From: Deltaproteobacteria bacterium
GTDB taxonomy: Bacteria; Desulfobacterota; Deferrimicrobia; Deferrimicrobiales; Deferrimicrobiaceae
Assembly (NCBI GenBank): GCA_025357175.1
Contig: JANXPS010000085.1
Span: 1 to 7,682, forward strand
Direction: 5' to 3'
Length of the DNA: 7,682 nt
This document shows, one piece after another, positions 1 through 6,562 of the stretch. The notes below the pieces were generated by a model, which was not told where the DNA came from, did no database searches, and saw nothing but the letters and a program-made list of their open reading frames with translations. Every line of letters begins with the position of its first letter. Positions within the stretch are counted from its first letter, which is position 1. The position numbers and the translations under genes are program-made.

Positions 1-456
1 GTCGTCGGAATCGTCGCGCTCGGCAAGGCGTTCGAAATCCTCAGCCGGGAAATGACCGCCGAAATCGACGAGGTCAGGGGCTTGCGCGACCGGCTCGAGC
101 GGGAGCTTTTCTCGAGAATCCCAGATCTCGTCCTCAACGGCCCTCCCGCGGCGCATCGGCTACCCAACACCGTCAACCTGTCGTTCCGCTTCGTCGAAGG
201 CGAGGCCCTCCTGCTCAACCTCGACATGGCGGGCATCGCCTGCTCTTCCGGATCCGCCTGCTCCTCCGGCTCCATGGAACCGTCCCCCGTCCTTTCCGCG
301 ATGGGAGTCGATCCGACCGATGCCCAGGGGGCGCTGAGGTTCAGTCTCGGCTATGGAAACACCGTCGATGAAGTCGATTCCGCGGTCGAGTCGATCGTCG
401 CCGTCGTCGACAAGTTGCGGGCGATGTCGCCCCTGTGGCACCCGAAAGCGCCTTGA
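1..456 (+). CDS. Cysteine desulfurase (NifS/IscS family), C-terminal part, 5' end outside the window
   Basis: PLP-dependent enzyme that takes sulfur from L-cysteine and carries it as a persulfide on an active-site cysteine for Fe-S clusters or tRNA thiolation. The frame is open from base 1, so this is the last 151 codons of a gene that normally has about 380-400; the ATG at 52 is internal. The visible segment begins within the small C-terminal domain. The signature GSACSSGSMEPS gives the catalytic loop, with the nucleophilic Cys at bases 259-261 (fragment residue 87) and a second Cys six residues earlier at 241-243. The closing motif RFSLGYGNT follows at about residues 115-123. Two family positions differ: EPSP where EPSH or EPSY is common, and SLGY where SLGR is common. 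The gene overlaps mnmA, which suggests it supplies sulfur to MnmA. IscS, NifS or YrvO-type subgroup cannot be decided from this fragment. Confidence 0.93.
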   Translation, partial: VVGIVALGKAFEILSREMTAEIDEVRGLRDRLERELFSRIPDLVLNGPPAAHRLPNTVNLSFRFVEGEALLLNLDMAGIACSSGSACSSGSMEPSPVLSAMGVDPTDAQGALRFSLGYGNTVDEVDSAVESIVAVVDKLRAMSPLWHPKAP

Positions 457-1514
457 CGAGGATCCGCGTACTCGCCGCGATGAGCGGCGGAGTCGATTCC
501 TCGGTGGCGGCCCTGCTCCTCAAACGGGAGGGGTACGACGTCATCGGTGTGACCATGGACCTTTTCGGTTCCCCCGGCGACCAGCCCGGAAAATGCTGTT
601 CATTCGACGACCGGCAGGATGCCCGCAGGGTATGCGACGCCATCGGCATCCCTTTCTACGTGCTGAACATGAAGGATGCCTTCAGGGAATCGGTCATGGA
701 CCCGTTCATTCGCGAGTACGATCGCGGTCGAACTCCCAACCCCTGCGCCCTTTGCAACGAGCGTCTCAAGTTCGGCGCCCTGATGCGCAAGGCGGACGAA
801 CTCGGAGCCGAAAAGATCGCCACCGGCCACTATGCCGTCATCGGCCGCGAACAGGACCGATGCCGATTGCTTGCCTCTCCCCACAAGAAAAAAGACCAGT
901 CCTACTTTCTCTTTTCGCTCGATTCGGCCCGCCTGTCGCGGATCCTTTTTCCTGTGGGCGAATTGAGCAAGGAACAGGTCCGCGCGCTCGCCGCCGAGGC
1001 GGGCCTTCCCGTCTCGCAGAAAGTCGAAAGCCAGGACATCTGCTTCGTTCCGGACGGTTCCTATGCCGATTTCCTGATCGGCCGCGGCATCTCCCCGCGG
1101 GCAGGCGACTTCGTCGATCTGGACGGGAACGTCGTCGGGCGGCACAAAGGGGTGATCCACTACACCGTCGGCCAGCGGAAAGGGCTTGGGGTTTCGGCCC
1201 CCGAACCGCTCTACGTCGTGCGGATCGAAGCCGCGGGCAACCGCGTGGTGCTTGGGAACAAGTCCAATACCTATTCTGCAACCGCGACCGCCGAATCGGC
1301 CTCCTTCGTATCCGGTTCCCCCCCCTCGGCCGAATTCCGGGCGACCGCACGGATTCGCTATCGCCATCCGGGAGCCGCGGCGACCGTGCATGCGGACCCA
1401 TCCAACAACCGCATTTCGGTAATATTCGACGAACCGCAGCGAAGCGTCGCACCCGGACAGGCGCTGGTCCTTTACGATGGAATTGAAGTCCTCGGAGGCG
1501 GCTGGATCGCATGA
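435..1514 (+). CDS. mnmA: tRNA-specific 2-thiouridylase MnmA
   Basis: Cytoplasmic ATP-dependent enzyme that adenylates C2 of wobble uridine 34 in tRNA-Lys, -Glu and -Gln and replaces the oxygen with sulfur received as a persulfide. The product is 359 aa, normal for the family. The PP-loop SGGVDSS is at residues 17-23. The first catalytic Cys lies in NPCALCN (Cys107, matching E. coli Cys102), and the persulfide-carrying Cys in SQDICFVPDG (Cys203, matching E. coli Cys199). The central motif HYTVGQRKGLG and a C-terminal beta-barrel ending in PGQALVLYDG follow. The start is uncertain: GTG at 435 overlaps the desulfurase by 22 bp, while TTG at 453 gives a 4-bp TTGA overlap and the usual roughly 10 residues before the PP-loop. 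Neither has a clear Shine-Dalgarno sequence. The stop overlaps mtaB by 4 bp (ATGA). Confidence 0.97.
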   Translation: MAPESALTRIRVLAAMSGGVDSSVAALLLKREGYDVIGVTMDLFGSPGDQPGKCCSFDDRQDARRVCDAIGIPFYVLNMKDAFRESVMDPFIREYDRGRTPNPCALCNERLKFGALMRKADELGAEKIATGHYAVIGREQDRCRLLASPHKKKDQSYFLFSLDSARLSRILFPVGELSKEQVRALAAEAGLPVSQKVESQDICFVPDGSYADFLIGRGISPRAGDFVDLDGNVVGRHKGVIHYTVGQRKGLGVSAPEPLYVVRIEAAGNRVVLGNKSNTYSATATAESASFVSGSPPSAEFRATARIRYRHPGAAATVHADPSNNRISVIFDEPQRSVAPGQALVLYDGIEVLGGGWIA

Positions 1515-2800
1515 GGAAACGACTGAGCGTGCTGACCGTCGGCTGCAAGGCGAGTTTCGCGGACTCGGCCGGGATCGTTCGAGCGGCTGCCTCCGCCGGA
1601 TTCGAAGTCGTGCCCGGCGGGCAACCGGCGGACGTCTTGTTCATAAACAGCTGCACGGTGACGCATCGCGCCGATCGTGACAATCGTGCGCTCGCCCGCC
1701 GCGCCCGCCGCAATCATCCCGAAGCCGTGCTGGTCATGTCCGGCTGCTTCCCGGCAACGGCTGACGAAACGGTCCGCGCCCGCCTGCCCGAAATCGACCA
1801 CTGGCTTTCCGACCCCGATACCGGGCTGGGACCGCTGCTCAAACGGCTTGCCGACGATGCCAGGGCAGGCAGCCCGATCTCCGATTACGCTGCCAACCGC
1901 ATCCTGGGGCACAAACGGACCTTCCTCAAGATCCAGGACGGCTGCGACTGCCGATGCGCCTATTGCGTCGTACCGCTTGCGCGCGGAAATCACCGTTCGG
2001 TCCCCGCGGCCGAAATCGTTTCCCGGGCCGTGCGCTCCGAGGGGGATGGGGCAACCGAATTCCTTCTCACCGGAATTCACATCGGGCGTTACGGAAGCGA
2101 GCTGAACGAGAAAGAAGGGCTCGCCAATCTGGTGCGCCGGCTGCTGGACGAAACGGAACGGGTCCGGCTGCGGCTGGGTTCGATCGAGCCGCTGGAACTG
2201 ACCCCGTCCCTCCTGTCGCTGTTTCGGGAAACGGATCGTCTATGCCCGCATCTGCATATCCCCCTGCAGAGCGGTTCGGATCCGGTTCTTGCGCGGATGC
2301 GGCGTCCGTACGGGGCGGAAGGGTTCCGTGACGCGGTCGTCAGGGCCAGGGAGGCCGTACCCGGCGTTCGAATCGGAGCGGATGTCCTCGTCGGCTTTCC
2401 CGGGGAAACCGGGGACGATTTCGAAGCCACGCGTTCGGTCATCGAATCATCCGGCATCGACTATCTCCACGTTTTCCCGTATTCTGCCCGACCTGGAACG
2501 GAAAGCGCCCAGTGGCCGGACGATATTTCCTCCACCATGAAAAGAGAACGGGTATCCTCGATGACCGAACTTGACCGCCGACTCCGCATCCGTTTCCTGG
2601 AACGGCAACCGGGCAGGTTGTTGAATGTGCTCGTCCAAAAGCATCACCCTGCCGAAGGGATGCTCTCCGGAATCAGCGAATACGGCGTCGACGCGCACTT
2701 CGCCGGCAGCCCGGAAATGCTCTGCCGGATGGCCCTTGTCCGCATCGAATCCGTAGCCGGCGGACATCTCCTCGGCCGCGCTTTCGTGCCCCATGCGTGA
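1511..2800 (+). CDS. mtaB: MiaB-like tRNA methylthiotransferase (MtaB family)
   Basis: Radical-SAM methylthiotransferase of 429 aa. MtaB converts t6A37 of ANN-decoding tRNAs to ms2t6A. The N-terminal UPF0004 domain has all three cluster ligands, Cys12 (VGCK), Cys48 (NSCTV) and Cys79 (SGCF). The radical-SAM core has the Cx3Cx2C motif at Cys145, Cys149 and Cys152, followed by HIPLQSGS at 249-256 and DVLVGFPGET at 291-300. The last 60 or so residues look like a TRAM RNA-binding domain. NSCTVT and the overall length favour MtaB over MiaB or RimO, but the substrate is assigned by family only. The usual Asn after GCK (GCKxN) is replaced here (GCKASFADS). ATG at 1511 sits in an ATGA overlap with mnmA, with GGAGG at 1494-1498 about 12 nt upstream. 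Its 3' end overlaps rnc by 8 bp. Confidence 0.9.
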   Translation: MRKRLSVLTVGCKASFADSAGIVRAAASAGFEVVPGGQPADVLFINSCTVTHRADRDNRALARRARRNHPEAVLVMSGCFPATADETVRARLPEIDHWLSDPDTGLGPLLKRLADDARAGSPISDYAANRILGHKRTFLKIQDGCDCRCAYCVVPLARGNHRSVPAAEIVSRAVRSEGDGATEFLLTGIHIGRYGSELNEKEGLANLVRRLLDETERVRLRLGSIEPLELTPSLLSLFRETDRLCPHLHIPLQSGSDPVLARMRRPYGAEGFRDAVVRAREAVPGVRIGADVLVGFPGETGDDFEATRSVIESSGIDYLHVFPYSARPGTESAQWPDDISSTMKRERVSSMTELDRRLRIRFLERQPGRLLNVLVQKHHPAEGMLSGISEYGVDAHFAGSPEMLCRMALVRIESVAGGHLLGRAFVPHA

Positions 2801-3476
2801 CCTCGAGGCGAAAATAGGGTATCGTTTCAAGCAGGACGGGCTTCTTGCGCAGGCTCTCCGGCATGCGTCGTCGCTTTCGGCCGATTCCGCATCGATGTCG
2901 TACCAGAGACTCGAGTTTCTCGGCGATTCGGTACTCAACCTGTGTGTCGCCGAAGAGGTTTACAATCTATTCCCCGCAGCCGGCGAAGGCGAACTGACAC
3001 GCGCCCGTTCATCACTGATCAACAACCGGAATCTCCACGAACTGGGGGTTCGGATCGGCCTGCCGGAAACCATGCAGACCGATCGCTCCGTTCGATCGAA
3101 AGGCGGGGGTGTCACTCCCAAGATGGTCGCCGACGTGGTCGAGGCCATTACGGGCGCAATCTTTCTCGACGGCGGATTCCTCTGTGCAAGAGCCTTTGTC
3201 CGCGATCATCTGCTTGCAGACACGGGCATCATCGATCTGACCGCGCGATTCGATGCGAAAACCCGACTGCAGGAATGGTGTCAGAAAAACCGGCACCTGC
3301 TGCCCGAATACAGCGTTCTCGAAGAATCGGGACCGCCGCATTCAAGAACATTCCGAATCAGGGTCACCGCCTGCGGTGAGCGATCCGACGCCGTCGGGTC
3401 GTCCAAGAAGGAAGCCGAGATGAACGCTGCAACCTGGTTGCTGGCGCTGTTCGAAAAGAAAGAGGGACAGAAATGA
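2793..3476 (+). CDS. rnc: Ribonuclease III
   Basis: Double-strand-specific, Mg2+-dependent endoribonuclease that processes 30S rRNA precursors and structured mRNAs; acts as a homodimer in the cytoplasm. The product is 227 aa, the usual length. The signature RLEFLGDSVL at 39-48 supplies Glu41 and Asp45; the second metal-site block DVVEAITGAIFLDGG at 114-128 supplies Asp114 and Glu117. These four fall at the same numbers as in E. coli RNase III. Glu65 is also present; position 38 is Gln where E. coli has Glu, a common variant. A double-stranded RNA-binding domain spans about 153-220 (KTRLQEW near its start, SSKKEAEMNAA at its end). ATG 2793 overlaps the end of mtaB by 8 bp with no obvious Shine-Dalgarno site, suggesting coupling. 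The stop overlaps era in ATGA, echoing the well-known rnc-era pairing. Confidence 0.97.
   Translation: MRDLEAKIGYRFKQDGLLAQALRHASSLSADSASMSYQRLEFLGDSVLNLCVAEEVYNLFPAAGEGELTRARSSLINNRNLHELGVRIGLPETMQTDRSVRSKGGGVTPKMVADVVEAITGAIFLDGGFLCARAFVRDHLLADTGIIDLTARFDAKTRLQEWCQKNRHLLPEYSVLEESGPPHSRTFRIRVTACGERSDAVGSSKKEAEMNAATWLLALFEKKEGQK
3462..3466 (+). promoter_or_regulatory. Ribosome-binding site of era inside the end of rnc
   Basis: GAGGG six bases upstream of ATG 3473, embedded in the last codons of rnc. It supports the 4-bp ATGA overlap as the true start, so era can initiate on its own as well as by coupling to rnc translation. Confidence 0.7.
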
Positions 3477-4369
3477 CCACCGGAAAAGTATCCGGATTCG
3501 TTGCGCTGCTCGGACGTCCCAACGTCGGGAAATCCACGCTGCTCAATCGTATCCTCGGGCAAAGGATCGCCATCGTGACCCCCAAGCCCCAGACCACGCG
3601 CGACCGCGTCGCGGGTATCCATACGGACGACCGCGGGCAAATAATCTTCCTCGACAGCCCCGGAATCCATAAACCAAAGAAAGCGCTGAACGCCTACATG
3701 GTCCGGACCGCCGAGCGGATCGCGCTCGAATCCGACATCGTGCTGCATCTCGTGGACGACCGTTCGCCAAGGGAGGGCGAGGAAGAAAAGATGGTGCGCG
3801 GCATCATCGAAAACGTGACCGTCCCGCGGATGCTCGTACTCAACAAGTGCGACAGGATTCCCGAGGAAACCATCCTCAAGCGGTTGCAGGAGGCGATGGA
3901 AAGCGGGATCTACAAAGAGGTGTTCCCCATTTCTGCGCAATCCGGACGCGGCGTGGACCATCTCGTCGATACCCTTTTCAAAAAACTTCCCGAGGGTCCC
4001 CTCTATTATTCGGCGGACGACCTGACCGACCTGCCGATGCGTTTCATCGCAAAAGAGATCATCCGCGAAAAATTGTTCCACAAGCTTTCCAACGAACTTC
4101 CCTACAGCATCGCGGTGACCATCGAGGAATACAAGGAAGACGCGGCGGACGGCATTACACGGATCCGTGCCGAGATCTGCGTCGAACGCGACTCCCAGAA
4201 GGGGATCGTGATCGGCAAGAAAGGCTCCATGCTGAAGGATATCGGCACCGCCGCCCGGATCGAACTGGAAAAAGAAACTGGCGCCAAGGTGTTCCTCGAA
4301 CTGTTCGTCAAGGTCGAGCGCGACTGGACCCGCAGCGAAACCCACCTGGAGCGGCTCGGATATGTCTAG
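3473..4369 (+). CDS. era: GTPase Era
   Basis: Essential GTPase that binds the 3' end of 16S rRNA and assists 30S maturation, partly membrane associated. At 298 aa it has the normal length and both domains. The G domain shows G1 GRPNVGKS at 14-21, the switch region KPQTTRDR at 38-45, G3 DSPG at 61-64 (Ser where most have Thr), G4 NKCD at 124-127 and G5 SAQ at 154-156. The C-terminal KH domain has GIVIGKKGSML at 244-254, the RNA-binding loop. Position after rnc matches the conserved rnc-era arrangement. ATG 3473 lies in an ATGA overlap with rnc and is preceded by GAGGG at 3462-3466, six bases upstream. Its end overlaps der by 8 bp, and it uses TAG, the only non-TGA stop among the eight complete gene ends here. 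Confidence 0.98.
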   Translation: MTTGKVSGFVALLGRPNVGKSTLLNRILGQRIAIVTPKPQTTRDRVAGIHTDDRGQIIFLDSPGIHKPKKALNAYMVRTAERIALESDIVLHLVDDRSPREGEEEKMVRGIIENVTVPRMLVLNKCDRIPEETILKRLQEAMESGIYKEVFPISAQSGRGVDHLVDTLFKKLPEGPLYYSADDLTDLPMRFIAKEIIREKLFHKLSNELPYSIAVTIEEYKEDAADGITRIRAEICVERDSQKGIVIGKKGSMLKDIGTAARIELEKETGAKVFLELFVKVERDWTRSETHLERLGYV

Positions 4370-5678
4370 TTCCCACTTCACCGTCGCACTGGTCGGACGC
4401 CCGAACGTGGGCAAATCCACGCTTTTCAACAAAATTACGGGCAAGCGGCGCGCCATTACCTTCGACGAGCCGGGGGTAACCCGCGACCCGGTCGCATTGC
4501 CGGTCGAGTACTACGGGAAACGCTTCGACCTCATCGACACGGGCGGGTTCACCTTCGGCGGAGAAGTCGAAGACCTCCTTCCGAAGATCCGGGGGCAGGT
4601 GCTCCGGGCTATTTTCGAGTCCGACCTCGTCCTGTTCATGGTCGATGCGCGCGACGGCCTCCTGCCGCTCGACCGCGAGATCGCCAAGATGCTCCGCGAG
4701 CGGACGAAGCCTTTTTTCCTGATCGCGAACAAGATCGACACGAAGGTGGGTGCGGCCGGTTATCGCGAATTCCACCAGATCGGGGTCGATCACCTGTTCT
4801 CGGTTTCGGCGGAGCACGGCGTCGGAGTCGACGACCTGCTTGATTCGATCGCGAACCTGGTCCCCGAAGAATCGACCGGCACGGAGGAACCCGACGATGT
4901 TCCCCGCATCGCGGTGGTGGGGCGCCCCAATGTCGGCAAATCCACGCTGATCAACGCGCTGGCCGGGTACGAACGCGTCATCGCATCCGAGATACCCGGA
5001 ACGACCCGCGACGCGATCGATGTCTCGATCGAGTTCGGGGGCAAGAAATTCGTGTTCATCGATACGGCCGGCATACGGGCAAAACGAAAAACCGACTCCG
5101 TGCTCGAAAAATATTCGATCATCAAGAGTCTCGACTCGATCAAGCGGTGCGACCTGGCGGTGCTCATGATCGACGGTCCCCAGGGAATGAGCCACCAGGA
5201 CAGGCAGGTTCTCAGGTACGTGCTCGACGAGGACCGCGCCGTCGTGGTCGCGGCCAACAAGAGCGACCAGTGGACAAACGAGGAAGTCCGGAAAGCCGGG
5301 ATGAAGACGATCCAGGAAGGGCTCGAATACGCGACCTTCGCATCGATCGTCCCGATTTCGGCCCAGGACAAAAAGGGTATGGGCAACCTGTTCCGCCAGA
5401 TCGCGCTCGGCGCCGACAACTTCTCCCGGCGCGTGCCGACCGGCATCCTGAACCGGATGGCGCAGACCTTCCTCTACAGCGTGCCCATTCCGTCGAAGCA
5501 GGGGCGCAACCGGGCCTTCTACATCACCCAGGTCAGCGTAAAACCGCCGACGTTCGCCGTGTTCGTCAAGAACCGGAAAGGGGTTCCCGAATCCTTTACG
5601 CGCTACCTGCTCAACCAGCTCCGGGACCGGTTCGGATTCGAAGGGTCTCCGGTCCGAATCGTCTACAAGGAACGATGA
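4362..5678 (+). CDS. der: Ribosome biogenesis GTPase Der (EngA), tandem G domains
   Basis: Essential double GTPase needed for late 50S subunit assembly. The 438 aa match the family. G domain 1: GRPNVGKS 12-19, DTGG 59-62, NKID 123-126, SAE 149-151. An acidic linker (about 168-180) leads to G domain 2: GRPNVGKS 187-194, DTAG 234-237, NKSD 299-302 (NKWD is more usual), SAQ 333-335. The C-terminal KH-like domain (about 355-438) includes PIPSKQGRNRAFY, typical of Der. In G domain 1 switch I reads GVTRDPVAL, where TRDR is usual. ATG 4362 overlaps the end of era by 8 bp and has a GGAG-like site at 4348-4351. The stop forms an ATGA overlap with the next gene. Era and Der are separate paralogous GTPases; their similarity is limited to the G motifs. 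Confidence 0.98.
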   Translation: MSSSHFTVALVGRPNVGKSTLFNKITGKRRAITFDEPGVTRDPVALPVEYYGKRFDLIDTGGFTFGGEVEDLLPKIRGQVLRAIFESDLVLFMVDARDGLLPLDREIAKMLRERTKPFFLIANKIDTKVGAAGYREFHQIGVDHLFSVSAEHGVGVDDLLDSIANLVPEESTGTEEPDDVPRIAVVGRPNVGKSTLINALAGYERVIASEIPGTTRDAIDVSIEFGGKKFVFIDTAGIRAKRKTDSVLEKYSIIKSLDSIKRCDLAVLMIDGPQGMSHQDRQVLRYVLDEDRAVVVAANKSDQWTNEEVRKAGMKTIQEGLEYATFASIVPISAQDKKGMGNLFRQIALGADNFSRRVPTGILNRMAQTFLYSVPIPSKQGRNRAFYITQVSVKPPTFAVFVKNRKGVPESFTRYLLNQLRDRFGFEGSPVRIVYKER

Positions 5679-6547
5679 CCCCTATTTATCACCGCTTCGT
5701 CACGGCGTTCGGGCGGGGGGTCGCCCATTTCTTCAAGAGCAACGGCCTTGTCTACAGCGCCGCTGTGGCATTCAACATGCTGCTGTCCTCGGTCCCGGTC
5801 CTGTTCCTCGTGTTCGCCGCCACAGCGCTGGTCATCGGGAAGAACGAGTTGCCGTATTCCCAGCTTTCCAACGTGCTGTCCGAGACGTTTCCGTACGGTG
5901 CGCAGGTTCTGGTACGCAACCTGCGAGGTCTCCTCCAGTCGGGCGCGACGTTCGGAATCGTCGGTACGGCGCTGCTGGTGTTCACGTCGTTTTCAGCCAC
6001 CGATGCCGTCCACAAATCGCTTTCGGTCATGCTCGACATTCCCGACCAGAAGCACCTGGGACGCAGCGCCCTGTTCCACGTGGCGCTTGTCCTGACACTC
6101 ACCGTCCTGACCGGCGCGGCGATCGTGACGCCCACCCTCTGGCGCGGCATCGCGTTCCTCATGAGTCAATTGCCCGAAGAGCTCGACGCCGTCATCCTGC
6201 TCATCCGCAACCTGATGTCCTGGCTCGTCCTCCCGACGCTCATTTTCCTCGGCGGATTGACCAGTTACCGGTATCTTTCGCCCACCGGGGTCCGCATGAA
6301 AAACGCTTTCCAGGGCGCGCTGTTTTTCACCGCGCTGGCCATCGCGATCAGGCACGGTTTCGTCTTTTACGTGGGCAAGTTCAGCAAGCTGAACATAATT
6401 TACGGTTCCTTGTTCAGCATCGTCAGCTTTATAATCGTTGCATACCTGTTTGCAGCCGCATTCCTGCTCGGCGCCAGCATCATCGGGGTGCTAGAAAAGG
6501 ATGACGACAAGCACGACGACAGGACCCTTTCCACCTCTGCCGCCTGA
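5675..6547 (+). CDS. YihY/BrkB (UPF0761) family inner-membrane protein
   Basis: Predicted polytopic membrane protein of 290 aa. By hydrophobicity there are about six membrane segments: roughly 27-54, 91-108, 132-155, 172-195, 212-232 and 242-272. The family hallmarks are YSAAVAFNMLLSSVPVLF in the first segment and YGSLFSIVSFIIVAYLFAAA followed by FLLGAS in the last. The final segment lacks the Trp and the GAE acid seen in many relatives (GAS here). The tail after 273 is hydrophilic and rich in Asp and Lys. The family was once called RNase BN in error; its molecular function is not established and I assign none. ATG 5675 is chosen because it makes an ATGA overlap with der and has AAGGA at 5667-5671. 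The frame is open much further upstream, but only as a shadow of der. Confidence 0.88.
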   Translation: MTPIYHRFVTAFGRGVAHFFKSNGLVYSAAVAFNMLLSSVPVLFLVFAATALVIGKNELPYSQLSNVLSETFPYGAQVLVRNLRGLLQSGATFGIVGTALLVFTSFSATDAVHKSLSVMLDIPDQKHLGRSALFHVALVLTLTVLTGAAIVTPTLWRGIAFLMSQLPEELDAVILLIRNLMSWLVLPTLIFLGGLTSYRYLSPTGVRMKNAFQGALFFTALAIAIRHGFVFYVGKFSKLNIIYGSLFSIVSFIIVAYLFAAAFLLGASIIGVLEKDDDKHDDRTLSTSAA

Positions 6548-6550
6548 TCC

Positions 6551-6554
6551 GGAG
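6551..6554 (+). promoter_or_regulatory. Ribosome-binding site deciding the TTG start of the Ppx/GppA gene
   Basis: GGAG lies in the 15-bp gap after the YihY gene, eight bases before TTG 6563. It supports this rare start codon; no ATG or GTG exists between the in-frame TGA at 6545 and the first conserved beta strand. Confidence 0.7.
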
Positions 6555-6562
6555 CCGTCTTC

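Noticed and set aside
353..1486. Long + strand open frame (377 codons) overlapping mnmA in another frame
   Set aside because: Arg/Pro-rich composition typical of an out-of-frame reading of GC-rich coding DNA, with no recognisable motif; mnmA in this region is unambiguous.
838..1713. Antisense open frame of 291 codons spanning the mnmA/mtaB junction
   Set aside because: Highly Arg/Ser/Pro-rich with no motif, and it crosses two well-supported genes on the opposite strand.
3281..4456. Antisense open frame of 391 codons opposite era
   Set aside because: It covers the whole of era, and its composition mirrors the sense codons. It has no family motifs. Long antisense frames are expected where third positions are GC-rich.
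4392..4950. Repeated GRPNVGKST-encoding segments in era and twice in der as possible DNA repeats
   Set aside because: They are the P-loops of paralogous GTPase domains; the similarity is short and explained by protein function.
4308..5195. Antisense open frame of 295 codons opposite der
   Set aside because: Same pattern as the frame opposite era: a mirror of the G-domain codons, without any supported domain or ribosome-binding site.
5147..5674. Upstream in-frame extension of the YihY gene into der
   Set aside because: The residues before ATG 5675 are low-complexity Arg/Gly/Pro shadow sequence of der; the ATGA overlap and AAGGA site mark the real start.
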